Origin: Atopobium sp.
GTDB lineage: Bacteria; Actinomycetota; Coriobacteriia; Coriobacteriales; Atopobiaceae
DNA: 64,000 nucleotides
Direction of reading: 5' to 3'
NCBI GenBank assembly: GCA_022732885.1
Contig: JAIJTS010000005.1
Location: 23,665-87,664, forward strand
Numbering within the stretch: position 1 is the stretch's first letter; each line of letters opens with the position of its first letter. Shown here piece by piece: positions 16,858 to 25,909 of this stretch. Both the position numbers and the translations under genes were made by a program. The notes below the pieces were generated by a model. It saw only the letters and a program-made list of their open reading frames with translations, was not told where the DNA came from and searched no databases.

Positions 16858-18942
16858 TTAGAAAGGCGTTCTCAATGAACTCTCTACCTTGGCTGCTGCA
16901 TCGTCAAAGGTAATCTCAAGGCAGTTCTTAAGCATGTTCTGACCAACACAGTAGATGCCGTCGTTAACGCAGGCGCTGGCTATAGCAACTGCCTTATTAA
17001 AGGTAATTTTTTGGTCAAAGACAGGAACACCATTTTGTTCAAGGAACGAGAATACCTCTTGGGGGGTATCTAGCTTCTTAACAGAAGTGTCTGCCTTAAG
17101 AAGGTCTTCAAGCTCTTCCTTTGCGCTTTGAGCAACACTGCCACCGATAATTATTGCCATTTGATAGCAAGCTGCACAGAGATCAGAGCGTCCCAGTTTC
17201 CACTCCATATACGCTAGGCGATAGTATATAAGCGCAACATCTGAGCTAGAGAAAATGTGTGCAATAAGGTCTTTGAGCAGTTTTGCGGCCTCAAAAATCT
17301 TTGACTGATCTTCTAATGTTCTTACCAATAGAAGCGTTGCGTCAATTCCCAAAGGAGAAATTCTGTGGGCTTCTTGTGCATAACGTTCTGCTTTTTCTGG
17401 CTTTTCAAGTAGGTTGTAAGCGCGAGCTATTCTAGACAAAGACATAAAATACGTGTCTGGAATAAGCACCAGTTTTCTTGGCTCATCAGGGAATGCAAGG
17501 TTATAAGCTACGCGCTCTGAAAGGGAATCAAAATACCTATAGATAGAATCTGAATCATCCAGGTAGAGACCCATATCAAGGGTTGGTGAAACCTGGGACT
17601 CAAGCTCTGTAAGTGTCTTTTCTAGAGCTTCAGCATCTGGCTCTCCGTCCATGATGTTTTTTATGGTCTCAAGTGTTTTGTTAAGAGGCGAGCCAAAAAG
17701 GAATTTCTCGGCCATGGTTCTTCTATCCGAGAAATCGATGGTACCTTCGACCAGGCCATGGATGACTCTATCAAAGCCTTCAATAGCGTAAATATCAGAA
17801 GTTGATGCTTTTGCTTCTTCAAATTTCCCAACCGCGTCTGCAGTAGAAGCGTCTTTTGGAATGTTGTTGAGAGTAGTGTTCCAAAGTCTGATGCGATGAG
17901 ATGCCTCAGAGTACCCAAGATCACTTACCTTTTGAGCGCCGCAAACAGCGGTAACTGCTGGCGAACAGGGACGATCAGAAAGGTCTGGCATCTCAAAGAA
18001 GCTGCGAGGAGAAACCCACTCATCCGTTGGCTTCATAAAAGGTTCAACTTCACTGAACCAACCTTTAGAGTCAAAAGAAACTTTGAGAGCTGGGTCTTGT
18101 GGGAAGCTGTTGCCATCAATTTGAGTATTTGCTGCAGCAGGTAAGAGGCGAGCAAGAGCTGCCTCGTTTAAGTCCATAGATAGGACAATACGGTCTTCTC
18201 CACGCAAGCTTCCATTGATGCAAACACGAGAGATTTTGCAGCTCTGAAGAGCCATACGAGCCACACAAAGAGAAGTACGCAATGCGTAAGCACGAGCTGC
18301 TGCAATTTGCTCTGATTTTTCTGCAGATAAGAAACTAAAGCAGCGAGGACGAGCTATAAAAAACTCAAATACCAAAATATCAAGCTGCGGATTGTATGAG
18401 AAGTTATATACCATCCTAAAAGGGAAGGGCGTATTTTCAACGTAGTTGGCAAACCAGAGACGCTTCATCCAGTCCGAGCTGCCATCAGCGTTACCACTAA
18501 AAGGAGCAACTTGCTCAGAAAAAGAAGCTGACTTTGGCATGAGGCTTGCTACCTGCGAGAGGGTAGTACGAACAAGTTGGAGATCAGTTTCAGAAGCATG
18601 GGTATTCTTTAGAGCCTCAACGTCTTGTGAAATGTTGAGGATTGCCTCAGTTGCAATAAAGGCATCGTACTCTTCTGGCGCACACTCCAAAGTATTGGCG
18701 TTAAACCACCAACGGCCCGTTCTATCAAGCTTATGAACATCACCCTTGGGCAGATTGGTATTCTCGAGATTTTTAGAGCGCATCAGCATCTCTTGAAGGC
18801 CTGCATCTGTAATTTGATTGTTTGCAACAAGGTCTTTAAGAGAGGCAATGACATTATTTGAGCGCAACAAAATATTCTCTAGGGTAGAACCCTGAGATTG
18901 CTTTGAAGCTTTATTTAGCGAGAAAAGATTTGAGACGCCCAA
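16858..18942 (-). CDS. Large hypothetical protein with TPR-like C-terminal half
   Basis: A 694-residue protein I cannot assign to a family. No signal peptide or membrane segment is seen, so it is probably cytoplasmic. The C-terminal third (about residues 480-640) has helical, tetratricopeptide-like periodicity: YFMSLSRIARAYNLLEKPEKAERYAQEAHRI, then LLVRTLEDQSKIFEAAKLLKDL and YYRLAYMEWKLGRSDLCAACYQMA, about 34-40 residues apart. The N-terminal half contains a compact mixed domain with the LDILVFEFFIARPR segment. The start is a TTG with GGGAG seven bases upstream. It is the only minus-strand gene between coaE and uvrB and has its own promoter region. A scaffold or regulatory role is possible but not shown. 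Confidence 0.75.
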   Translation of the reverse strand: MGVSNLFSLNKASKQSQGSTLENILLRSNNVIASLKDLVANNQITDAGLQEMLMRSKNLENTNLPKGDVHKLDRTGRWWFNANTLECAPEEYDAFIATEAILNISQDVEALKNTHASETDLQLVRTTLSQVASLMPKSASFSEQVAPFSGNADGSSDWMKRLWFANYVENTPFPFRMVYNFSYNPQLDILVFEFFIARPRCFSFLSAEKSEQIAAARAYALRTSLCVARMALQSCKISRVCINGSLRGEDRIVLSMDLNEAALARLLPAAANTQIDGNSFPQDPALKVSFDSKGWFSEVEPFMKPTDEWVSPRSFFEMPDLSDRPCSPAVTAVCGAQKVSDLGYSEASHRIRLWNTTLNNIPKDASTADAVGKFEEAKASTSDIYAIEGFDRVIHGLVEGTIDFSDRRTMAEKFLFGSPLNKTLETIKNIMDGEPDAEALEKTLTELESQVSPTLDMGLYLDDSDSIYRYFDSLSERVAYNLAFPDEPRKLVLIPDTYFMSLSRIARAYNLLEKPEKAERYAQEAHRISPLGIDATLLLVRTLEDQSKIFEAAKLLKDLIAHIFSSSDVALIYYRLAYMEWKLGRSDLCAACYQMAIIIGGSVAQSAKEELEDLLKADTSVKKLDTPQEVFSFLEQNGVPVFDQKITFNKAVAIASACVNDGIYCVGQNMLKNCLEITFDDAAAKVESSLRTPF

Positions 18943-19056
18943 GGTATCTCCCTTATCTAATGTAACTTGTTTATTTAGGTGCTAGTTTAGCGCATATAGG
19001 TAATTTATTTATTACCCGTCACGCTTTGAAACTATACTGCAATTTATAAATAGTAT

Positions 19057-19093
19057 AGAACAAATGTTTCAGTTTTAGGAAGTGGGGTATACT
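19057..19093 (+). promoter_or_regulatory. uvrB promoter with LexA-type SOS box
   Basis: AGAACAAATGTTTC (19057-19070) matches 13 of 14 positions of the Gram-positive LexA consensus CGAACRNRYGTTYC. TATACT (19088-19093) is a good -10 box, and the hexamer 17 bases before it (TGTTTC, 19065-19070) overlaps the box, so LexA would block polymerase. The ATG follows 25 bases downstream. Confidence 0.72.
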
Positions 19094-19118
19094 ACTTTCA
19101 CAAGAAAAGGAGAATCTC

Positions 19119-21359
19119 ATGGATGCATCTCATGCTGAAGATCAACATAAAGAATATCTTGGTGCTGAACTGCGCCGATTTGGTCGTGAGGCAGGAGAAG
19201 AGAAGCTTCAGGTAGTGTCTCCCTTTGAGCCTGCCGGCGATCAGCCACAGGCAATAGAAAAGCTTGCCCAAGGAATTGAAGATGGGCTTAGGTATCAAAC
19301 GCTCTTAGGTGTTACAGGCTCGGGTAAGACCTTCTCCATGGCTAAGACTATCGAAAAACTTAATCGTCCTACACTTATTATGGAGCCCAATAAAACACTG
19401 GCTGCTCAGGTTGCTTCAGAGATGAAGGAACTTTTTCCTAATAACGCTGTTGTGTACTTTGTCTCGTACTATGACTATTACCAGCCAGAAGCATATGTTC
19501 CACAGTCAGATACGTACATAGAAAAAGATGCTTCCATCAATGAAGAGGTAGAAAAGCTTCGCCACCAGGCAACCTCATCGCTTCTATCCAGAAGAGATGT
19601 CATTGTTGTTGCATCTGTTTCGTGCATATACGGTATTGGTAGTCCTCAAGATTATGCAGGCCTTGCACCTAATGTAGACAAATCTGTCCCTCTTGAGCGT
19701 GATGATTTTATTAAAGATCTTATTGATGTTCAGTACGATAGAAATGATTATGATCTGCAGCGTGGTATGTTTAGGGTTCGTGGAGACGTTGTTGATGTGT
19801 TTCCTCCATACGCAGAAAATCCGCTGCGCATTGAGTTCTTTGGTGATGAAGTAGAAAGCATTTCAGAGGTTAGCAATGTAACGGGAGAAGTGCTGAGAGA
19901 GTTTGATGCTATTCCAATTTGGCCAGCATCTCACTATGTTACTGAGCGTCCAAAAATTACCCATGCACTGACAACCATCTCTGAAGAGATGGAGGCTCGT
20001 GTTAAAGAGCTTAAAGAAAACGATAAATTACTAGAAGCTCAGCGTCTTGCTCAGAGAACTAACTATGACCTAGAGATGCTTGAGACTATGGGTTACTGCA
20101 ATGGTATTGAGAACTACTCACGCCATTTAGATGGTCGAGCCCCAGGTGAGCCTCCCTATACGCTCATTGATTATTTCCCTAAAGATATGATTTGTATTAT
20201 CGATGAGTCGCACGTTACTGTTCCTCAAATTAGAGGCATGTATGAGGGAGATAGGTCTCGTAAAGTTACACTGGTAGATCACGGATTTAGACTTCCTTCT
20301 GCTCTTGATAACAGACCGCTTAGATTTGACGAGTTTGAAGGACGTATTCCGCAGTTTATTTACGTATCTGCAACTCCTGGAGACTATGAAGAGACGGTTG
20401 CTCAGCAACAGGTTGAGCAGATTATTCGTCCAACTGGTCTTCTAGATCCAAAGATTGATGTCAGACCAGTAAGAGGTCAGATTGATGATCTTATTTCAGA
20501 GGTCAAAGAGAGAGTAGCAAAAAAAGAGCGCGTTCTTGTTACTACGCTTACTAAGAGAATGGCAGAAGATCTTACAGATCACCTGTTAGATGAGGGTATT
20601 AAAGTCAACTATATGCACTCGGACACCGCTACGCTTGACCGTGTGGAAATCATCAGAGATTTACGTCAGGGAAAGATTGACGTACTGGTTGGAATTAACC
20701 TTTTGCGAGAAGGACTTGATATTCCAGAGGTTTCGCTTGTTGCCATACTTGATGCAGATAAAGAGGGCTTTTTAAGAAACAGAAGATCGCTTATTCAGAC
20801 TATGGGTAGAGCGGCTAGAAACGCTTCTGGCCAGGTCATTATGTATGCCGATAAGATTACTGATTCTATGCGTATTGCTATAGATGAGACAAAAAGGCGT
20901 CGAGAGCTTCAGGAAGCGTTTAACAAAGAGCACGGTGTTGTACCTAAGACCGTTAAGAAATCTATTACGGATATTGCGGGCTTTATTGCTGAGGCTTCAG
21001 AAAACATTGATAAACGTAAGCGCAAAAACGGAGAGTTTTATACCGCTTCTGATGACGAAGATACCCTTGAAGAACAGCAGGAATCAATTCTTGAGATGCC
21101 TGCAGAATTGCTTGCTGAAGAGCTTCAAAATCTTCCGCGTTCAGAGGTTGAAGCTATGCTTTCTGGTATGGAAGCAGAGATGGCAGAAGCTTCTGCGTCA
21201 ATGGATTATGAACATGCAGCAGAGCTCAGAGATCAGATTGTAGCCATTAGAAGTCAGCTTGAAGGCACTACGTCAGATGATGTTATCAAGAGGCTTAAAA
21301 CAGGGGCTAGAAAGGGTAGTGCTCACGCAACTCGCAGACGCTATAGAGGCAAGCACTAA
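19119..21359 (+). CDS. uvrB: Excinuclease ABC subunit B
   Basis: A 746-residue DNA helicase-like subunit of nucleotide excision repair; it verifies damage handed over by UvrA and recruits UvrC. Walker A GVTGSGKT (about residues 63-70), the beta-hairpin region [24 protein letters not shown] box IIDESHVT, motif VI-like QTMGRAARN and a C-terminal UVR domain ending near residue 715. The N terminus is about 25 residues longer than in E. coli. AAGGAGA precedes the ATG. The 3' end overlaps by four bases with a convergent gene. Regulated by the LexA-type box upstream. Confidence 0.97.
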   Translation: MDASHAEDQHKEYLGAELRRFGREAGEEKLQVVSPFEPAGDQPQAIEKLAQGIEDGLRYQTLLGVTGSGKTFSMAKTIEKLNRPTLIMEPNKTLAAQVASEMKELFPNNAVVYFVSYYDYYQPEAYVPQSDTYIEKDASINEEVEKLRHQATSSLLSRRDVIVVASVSCIYGIGSPQDYAGLAPNVDKSVPLERDDFIKDLIDVQYDRNDYDLQRGMFRVRGDVVDVFPPYAENPLRIEFFGDEVESISEVSNVTGEVLREFDAIPIWPASHYVTERPKITHALTTISEEMEARVKELKENDKLLEAQRLAQRTNYDLEMLETMGYCNGIENYSRHLDGRAPGEPPYTLIDYFPKDMICIIDESHVTVPQIRGMYEGDRSRKVTLVDHGFRLPSALDNRPLRFDEFEGRIPQFIYVSATPGDYEETVAQQQVEQIIRPTGLLDPKIDVRPVRGQIDDLISEVKERVAKKERVLVTTLTKRMAEDLTDHLLDEGIKVNYMHSDTATLDRVEIIRDLRQGKIDVLVGINLLREGLDIPEVSLVAILDADKEGFLRNRRSLIQTMGRAARNASGQVIMYADKITDSMRIAIDETKRRRELQEAFNKEHGVVPKTVKKSITDIAGFIAEASENIDKRKRKNGEFYTASDDEDTLEEQQESILEMPAELLAEELQNLPRSEVEAMLSGMEAEMAEASASMDYEHAAELRDQIVAIRSQLEGTTSDDVIKRLKTGARKGSAHATRRRYRGKH

Positions 21360-23026
21360 GCGTTGTTGTAGCGCTCCACTATAAGCTCAGCCATTCTTAT
21401 GCCGTCAGCAGCTGCACTCATAATACCGCCCGCATAGCCAGCGCCTTCACCTACAGGCCATATTCCTGGTGTGTTGACGCTTTGTCCTGTTTCATCTCGG
21501 GTAATTCTTACAGGAGAGCTTGATCTTGTTTCAACACCCGTAAGTACAGCGTCGGGATGAGCAAAGCCATGAAGTTTTTTGTCCATAACCGGAAGGGCTT
21601 CTTGCAAGGTTTGTAAGATGTAGGGTGGTAGACAGTCTTCAAGTGAGGTCCAGGTAACGCCACGTGGATACGTTGGTTTTACCGAACGAGGCCCAGTAGA
21701 AGCTTTATTGTTTAGGAAGTCGCCAACAAGCTGGGCTGGAGCAACATAAGCGCCTCCGCCTGCTTTATAAGCTGCCTGCTCACAGGTGCGTTGCAGTTCA
21801 ATTCCAGCAAGTACGTCGTCTCCTGGAAGATCTTCTGGATAGACGTTAGCTAACAGTCCAGAGTTGGCGTTTTTACCCGCGCGGTCAGACAGGCTCATAC
21901 CATTTGTGACCACGCCGTTCTTCTCGCTAGCTGCAGAAACAACATAGCCGCCAGGACACATACAGAACGAGAAGGCACTTCTACCAGAGGGAAGATGAAC
22001 AGAAAGCTTGTAAGGAGCTGCCCCCAGTACGGGATTGGTTGCTTCGGGGCCGTACAGTGACTTATTGATTTGAGACTGAAGATGCTCAATTCTCACGCCC
22101 ATAGCAAAGGTTTTTCTCTCCATAGAAATGCCTTTGTCTTTGAGCATGACATACGTGTCTCTACTTGAGTGTCCAGTTGCAAGAATCATAGTGTGCGTTT
22201 TTATGGTTTCTGTTTGAGTTGAACCATTTGGATTGGTCTTCTCAACCTGAAGCGCAGAAAGAGAGCCGTCTGAGGCTCGCTCTAGGGAGGTGAGCTTTGT
22301 CCTAAATGCAACGGATCCGCCCGCGTCTTCAATCATTGTGACAATGTTGGTCACAACAGCAGGAAGAACATCACTTCCTACATGGGGCTTTGCATCCCAC
22401 AAAATGTTTTTCTGTGCGCCTGCTTTAACAAAAGTCTCAAGAATAAAGCGATGAGAAGCACTTTTGGTGCCCGTGTTGAGTTTTCCATCAGAAAACGTAC
22501 CAGCACCACCAAGGCCAAACTGGATGTTGCTCTCAAGATCTAGCTGACCAGTTTGGTTGTGATGCTCTACTGCAGCAGTTCTTCTTGTTGCGTCATCTCC
22601 ACGCTCAATGAGCAGGGGATTAAGGCCAGCCTTGGCAAGCGTAAGTGCACAGAACAAGCCAGCACATCCAGCTCCTACAACAACGGGACGGTTCTCTGGA
22701 GGCGCAGGCTGCGTTGCTTTGGGGAGTGTAAAAGTATTTGGCTCAGCGCGCTTGATATGCTTTGCTGCAGGTTTACCTTGAATCTTGCTCAGTAGTTTTT
22801 GTTCTGTTGCTGGCCCACCTTTAAGGTTTACGTGATAGGTGAGGATAAGAACGATGTCGTTTCTTTTACGGGCATCAATTGAGCGTTTATGTAGCTCATA
22901 TGAGGCAATCTCATCCGCAGAAACTCGGAGGGTGCGAAGGAGTGCGTCAAATCCCACTTTTGATTCTTTAGCGGGATGCTTACGAAGAGGAGCAACATGA
23001 ACTTTAATGTTTGATACTTCTAGCAT
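21356..23026 (-). CDS. FAD-dependent oxidoreductase (COG2509-type dehydrogenase)
   Basis: A 556-residue flavoprotein. After a roughly 90-residue N-terminal domain comes the dinucleotide-binding motif [29 protein letters not shown], followed by the family block [18 protein letters not shown], a second motif near [10 protein letters not shown], and the C-terminal [19 protein letters not shown] segment with flavin contact. The family is widespread but its substrate is not established. It is preceded with a one-base gap by another flavoprotein gene, so the two form an operon on the minus strand. Confidence 0.88.
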   Translation of the reverse strand: MLEVSNIKVHVAPLRKHPAKESKVGFDALLRTLRVSADEIASYELHKRSIDARKRNDIVLILTYHVNLKGGPATEQKLLSKIQGKPAAKHIKRAEPNTFTLPKATQPAPPENRPVVVGAGCAGLFCALTLAKAGLNPLLIERGDDATRRTAAVEHHNQTGQLDLESNIQFGLGGAGTFSDGKLNTGTKSASHRFILETFVKAGAQKNILWDAKPHVGSDVLPAVVTNIVTMIEDAGGSVAFRTKLTSLERASDGSLSALQVEKTNPNGSTQTETIKTHTMILATGHSSRDTYVMLKDKGISMERKTFAMGVRIEHLQSQINKSLYGPEATNPVLGAAPYKLSVHLPSGRSAFSFCMCPGGYVVSAASEKNGVVTNGMSLSDRAGKNANSGLLANVYPEDLPGDDVLAGIELQRTCEQAAYKAGGGAYVAPAQLVGDFLNNKASTGPRSVKPTYPRGVTWTSLEDCLPPYILQTLQEALPVMDKKLHGFAHPDAVLTGVETRSSSPVRITRDETGQSVNTPGIWPVGEGAGYAGGIMSAAADGIRMAELIVERYNNA

Positions 23027-23027
23027 G

Positions 23028-24281
23028 TTAGTTGTCCTCTTTCAAAGATCTGTGATTCTGACAAGCACTTTTTGCGGCGGCTAGACCAGCAACCATGCCG
23101 CTTTCCCACGCCCACGAGAGGTTAAAGCCTCCACACTGTGCGTCAATATCAAGAGCTTCTCCCGCAATAAACAGACCAGAAACGTTACGCGCTTCAAGCG
23201 TGCTTGTGTCCACTTGATCGATGGAAATTCCGCCAACACAAACCTGTGGGACAACTTTAGTGGACGCTCCTGTAACGGTAAAAGTCATTTTGTGAGCTTT
23301 GGCAACCGTGGTTCTAACTGAGTCATTGGCCCCCAGGTAAGCAGCAATTTGTGGATCGAGAAGACCGTCGGTAGTGTGAGCTTCTTCTGCGGCTACAACT
23401 TCTTCTTCGGTAAGCTGGGGGAGAAGGTCAATCTCAAGCACATCGCCTGGAAGAGCGGTGCGGGACAAGTTAAAAATCATGATGCCCGAGAGTCCAAACG
23501 GTCTAAAGAGCAACTCGCCAGATTCCTGTTTGAGAACAGTGCCGTCCCTTAAAAGAGTTGCGTGTGCTCGTACGCGCTTACCGTCCAAGCTTGCTGGAGG
23601 TTGAGGAGTGCAGGTAAGTGCACAGAGACCAGGCCGCAGCGAGGTGGTCTGCAGCTGAAGGCTTTCAGCAAGTTTTGTGGTTATGAGTCCACCAGTAGCT
23701 AGAACAACCGACGATGCGCGGACCTCATAGGTTTTCTCGCCACCAAAGCATTCTTGGAAGCCAATACTAAAGCCATTATGCTGGGATTTGACTGATGTTA
23801 CTTCTCGTCCCAAAGCAAACTGCACGCCGGCTTTGTGGGCACGTTTGAGCAACAATGACTGGACGGAGCTTGCCTGCCTGGTAAGAGGGTACATTCTGCC
23901 TTCATCTTCAGTTGCCCACGCAAGGCCGCTGGACCTAAAGAAAGAGAGAATGTCTGCGAGGAAGGTATCCTTACTTTTGCAAACAGCCTGGACAAACTCT
24001 GGATGAGAGAAATTCTCAAAGCTCAAATCTGCATTGGTGAAGTTGCAACGACCACCACCTGTGGCCAGGATAGTCCTACCACTCTCCAGTGCTTTTTCAA
24101 AAACAACAACACGTTTATCTGTGCCAAGAGTCTCGGCAGCAGTGATAGCGGCGCAGAGTCCCGCTGCGCCGCCACCAAGAATTGCTACATCAATGTTTTC
24201 TGGCACCATGAACGCCTGAGCTTGCTTAATACGCTGAGCCTGTGCTGCTTGACGTTCTTTAACGCGTGTTGATTGAGCCAT
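23028..24281 (-). CDS. BaiN/RdsA-family (HI0933-like) flavoprotein
   Basis: A 417-residue NAD(P)/FAD-dependent oxidoreductase. N-terminal FAD-binding motif VAILGGGAAGLCAAITAAE, the family signature ATGGGRCNFTN, and a C-terminal FIAGEALDIDAQCGGFNLSWAWESG block that positions the flavin. Members have been linked to reduction of bile-acid intermediates and to aminoacetone oxidation, but function here is unknown. The ATG at 24281 has no obvious ribosome-binding site; a later Met (residue 25) directly before the flavin domain is an alternative. Likely co-transcribed with the downstream flavoprotein gene and perhaps with the mrp-type gene upstream (48-base gap). Confidence 0.88.
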   Translation of the reverse strand: MAQSTRVKERQAAQAQRIKQAQAFMVPENIDVAILGGGAAGLCAAITAAETLGTDKRVVVFEKALESGRTILATGGGRCNFTNADLSFENFSHPEFVQAVCKSKDTFLADILSFFRSSGLAWATEDEGRMYPLTRQASSVQSLLLKRAHKAGVQFALGREVTSVKSQHNGFSIGFQECFGGEKTYEVRASSVVLATGGLITTKLAESLQLQTTSLRPGLCALTCTPQPPASLDGKRVRAHATLLRDGTVLKQESGELLFRPFGLSGIMIFNLSRTALPGDVLEIDLLPQLTEEEVVAAEEAHTTDGLLDPQIAAYLGANDSVRTTVAKAHKMTFTVTGASTKVVPQVCVGGISIDQVDTSTLEARNVSGLFIAGEALDIDAQCGGFNLSWAWESGMVAGLAAAKSACQNHRSLKEDN

Positions 24282-24329
24282 AGCGGATGTTTGCCTTATG
24301 CGATGAAAAAAGCTTCTAGCTTCTAGAAC

Positions 24330-25178
24330 TTACAGGTCAAGAACGCTTTGCGTAGCGTCAGGAACAAGACCTTCAGGAAGGTCTGTGCTAAAGGTTCCCT
24401 TATCAGCGATCTGTGCAAAGGTTGCATCCATAGGAAGCTGTCCCAAAGGCTTGAGGTTAAATGCCGCTGCGGTCTCAGCAAGCTTTGATGGACCATAAGG
24501 TTCAATATGCTCATCACAGTGAGGGCAGGTGATATATGCCATGTTCTCAATCAAACCGAGTACAGGTACATGCATCATTTCTGCCATGCGCACTGCCTTG
24601 CCCACAACCATCTGAACAAGATCTTGTGGAGAAGAAACAATCACAACACCCTCAACAGGAAGGGACTGGAATACTGTCAGCGCAACATCGCCTGTTCCTG
24701 GAGGCATATCAATCAGCAGGTAATCAAGGTCGCCCCAGTTGCACTGGCTGTAGAACTGCTGAATAGCGCCAGCAACCACGGGACCTCTCCAAAGAACAGG
24801 GTCAGTCTCGTTCTGGAGCACCAGGTTAGCGCTCATAATTTTGATACCGTTTGCATCCTCGATAGGAATAAGCTGCTCCTCAACACCGTAAGAGCGCTCG
24901 TCAGAGATGCCAAACATACGAGGAATTGAAGGACCAGTAATATCGCCGTCAAGAATGCCAACACGCTTGCCTGCACGAGCAAGGTTAGTAGCAAGGATTC
25001 CGGTGACAAAAGACTTGCCAACGCCGCCTTTACCGGAAACAACGCCAATAACGTGTTTGACGCTTGAGTGCTGATTAAGTTCAAAGCCGGTAGGTGGTTG
25101 AGGCTCTTTCTTTTTTCCGTGAAGTGCAGCGTCAACCTCTTTACGAAGCGCCTCGCGATCAATATCTACGTCTGCCAT
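24330..25178 (-). CDS. mrp: Mrp/NBP35-family iron-sulfur cluster carrier ATPase
   Basis: A 282-residue P-loop NTPase (ApbC/Mrp) thought to carry and transfer Fe-S clusters to target proteins. Deviant Walker A GKGGVGKS at about residues 49-56, followed by DGDITGPSIPRMFG and YLLIDMPPGTGD. The CPHC motif (ITCPHCDEH) provides the two bridging cysteines for a cluster shared between monomers. AAGGAGAG precedes the ATG. First gene of the three-gene minus-strand group with two flavoproteins. The stretch before the P-loop is short, lacking the DUF59 domain seen in some Mrp proteins. Confidence 0.92.
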   Translation of the reverse strand: MADVDIDREALRKEVDAALHGKKKEPQPPTGFELNQHSSVKHVIGVVSGKGGVGKSFVTGILATNLARAGKRVGILDGDITGPSIPRMFGISDERSYGVEEQLIPIEDANGIKIMSANLVLQNETDPVLWRGPVVAGAIQQFYSQCNWGDLDYLLIDMPPGTGDVALTVFQSLPVEGVVIVSSPQDLVQMVVGKAVRMAEMMHVPVLGLIENMAYITCPHCDEHIEPYGPSKLAETAAAFNLKPLGQLPMDATFAQIADKGTFSTDLPEGLVPDATQSVLDL

Positions 25179-25296
25179 ATCTCTCCTTATGTAGCAGTTG
25201 TATGCAATAACTACTTAATTCTACCCATAGAAGTTTATGGCAATCGAGATAGCTATAATCTTTTTGGCGTACTTTAGCTGAACGTAGGAGGTTCAC

Positions 25297-25758
25297 ATGA
25301 TTTTCTCGTCAATTAAAAATTTATCTGAGAATAATTTTGGTCAGAAGTATATGGCTTGTGCTGCGGAGTTTTTGGCAACCCACAATCTGGATGAGCTACC
25401 TCTGGGCAAGACAGAAATTGACGGAGATAACGTTTTTATAAACGTTATGGAGTTTGAGCCGGCTCTTCCTAGCGAGAAGGACTATGAGGCTCATAAAGTT
25501 TACGCCGATATTCACGTAGTTATTTCTGGCACCGAAAGCATTGCCGTTGCCCCTCTTGAACAGTGTGTTCTTAAAGGTGAATACAATTATGACGCTGACT
25601 TTGGCGTCTATACCAATCCTGGAGAAGAGACCTGGGTCACTTTACATGTAGGTGATTTTTTGGTGACACCTCCATCAGATGCCCATAAACCAGGCTGCAC
25701 GTTGGAGAAATCTGGCTTAAAGCTCAAAAAAGCTGTGATGAAGGTTCGCGTTAAGTAA
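25297..25758 (+). CDS. YhcH/YjgK/YiaL family protein (NanQ-like anomerase)
   Basis: A 153-residue cupin-like protein of the DUF386 family. Family landmarks: EAHKVYADIHVVISGTE, the PPSDAHKPG metal-binding segment and the closing KKAVMKVRVK. The E. coli member YhcH (NanQ) speeds up anomerisation of sialic acid released in the cell, others relate to EbgC. With a sialic-acid module 11 kb downstream this is a plausible helper, but that link is inferred. GTAGGAGG precedes the ATG by seven bases. The gene is monocistronic between a divergent mrp gene and uvrA. Confidence 0.85.
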   Translation: MIFSSIKNLSENNFGQKYMACAAEFLATHNLDELPLGKTEIDGDNVFINVMEFEPALPSEKDYEAHKVYADIHVVISGTESIAVAPLEQCVLKGEYNYDADFGVYTNPGEETWVTLHVGDFLVTPPSDAHKPGCTLEKSGLKLKKAVMKVRVK

Positions 25759-25774
25759 GAAGACATGCTCGTTG

Positions 25775-25803
25775 TGTTTTAGCAGCATTATCTTGGGTAT
25801 ACT
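25775..25803 (+). promoter_or_regulatory. Probable uvrA promoter
   Basis: TGTTTT (25775-25780), 17-base spacer, TATACT (25798-25803). It has the same -35/-10 design as the uvrB promoter (TGTTTC, 17, TATACT). Directly downstream AGAACATCAGTACG (25804-25817) matches the LexA consensus at only 10 of 14 positions, so SOS control is doubtful here. Confidence 0.5.
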
Positions 25804-25805
25804 AG

Positions 25806-25850
25806 AACATCAGTACGCACAAACAACATCAGTGTGTACTGATGTTGTTT
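25806..25850 (+). terminator. Hairpin with T tract in front of uvrA
   Basis: Fifteen-bp stem (AACATCAGTACGCAC / GTGTGTACTGATGTT, one wobble) followed by GTTTT. It ends the YhcH-type gene transcript, but it also lies downstream of the TATACT box, so it could attenuate a uvrA transcript. Confidence 0.75.
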
Positions 25851-25909
25851 TCTATTGACAGTAGGCGGGTACAAGAAATGTACACGTCAAACTGGTTATG
25901 TGAGGAACT

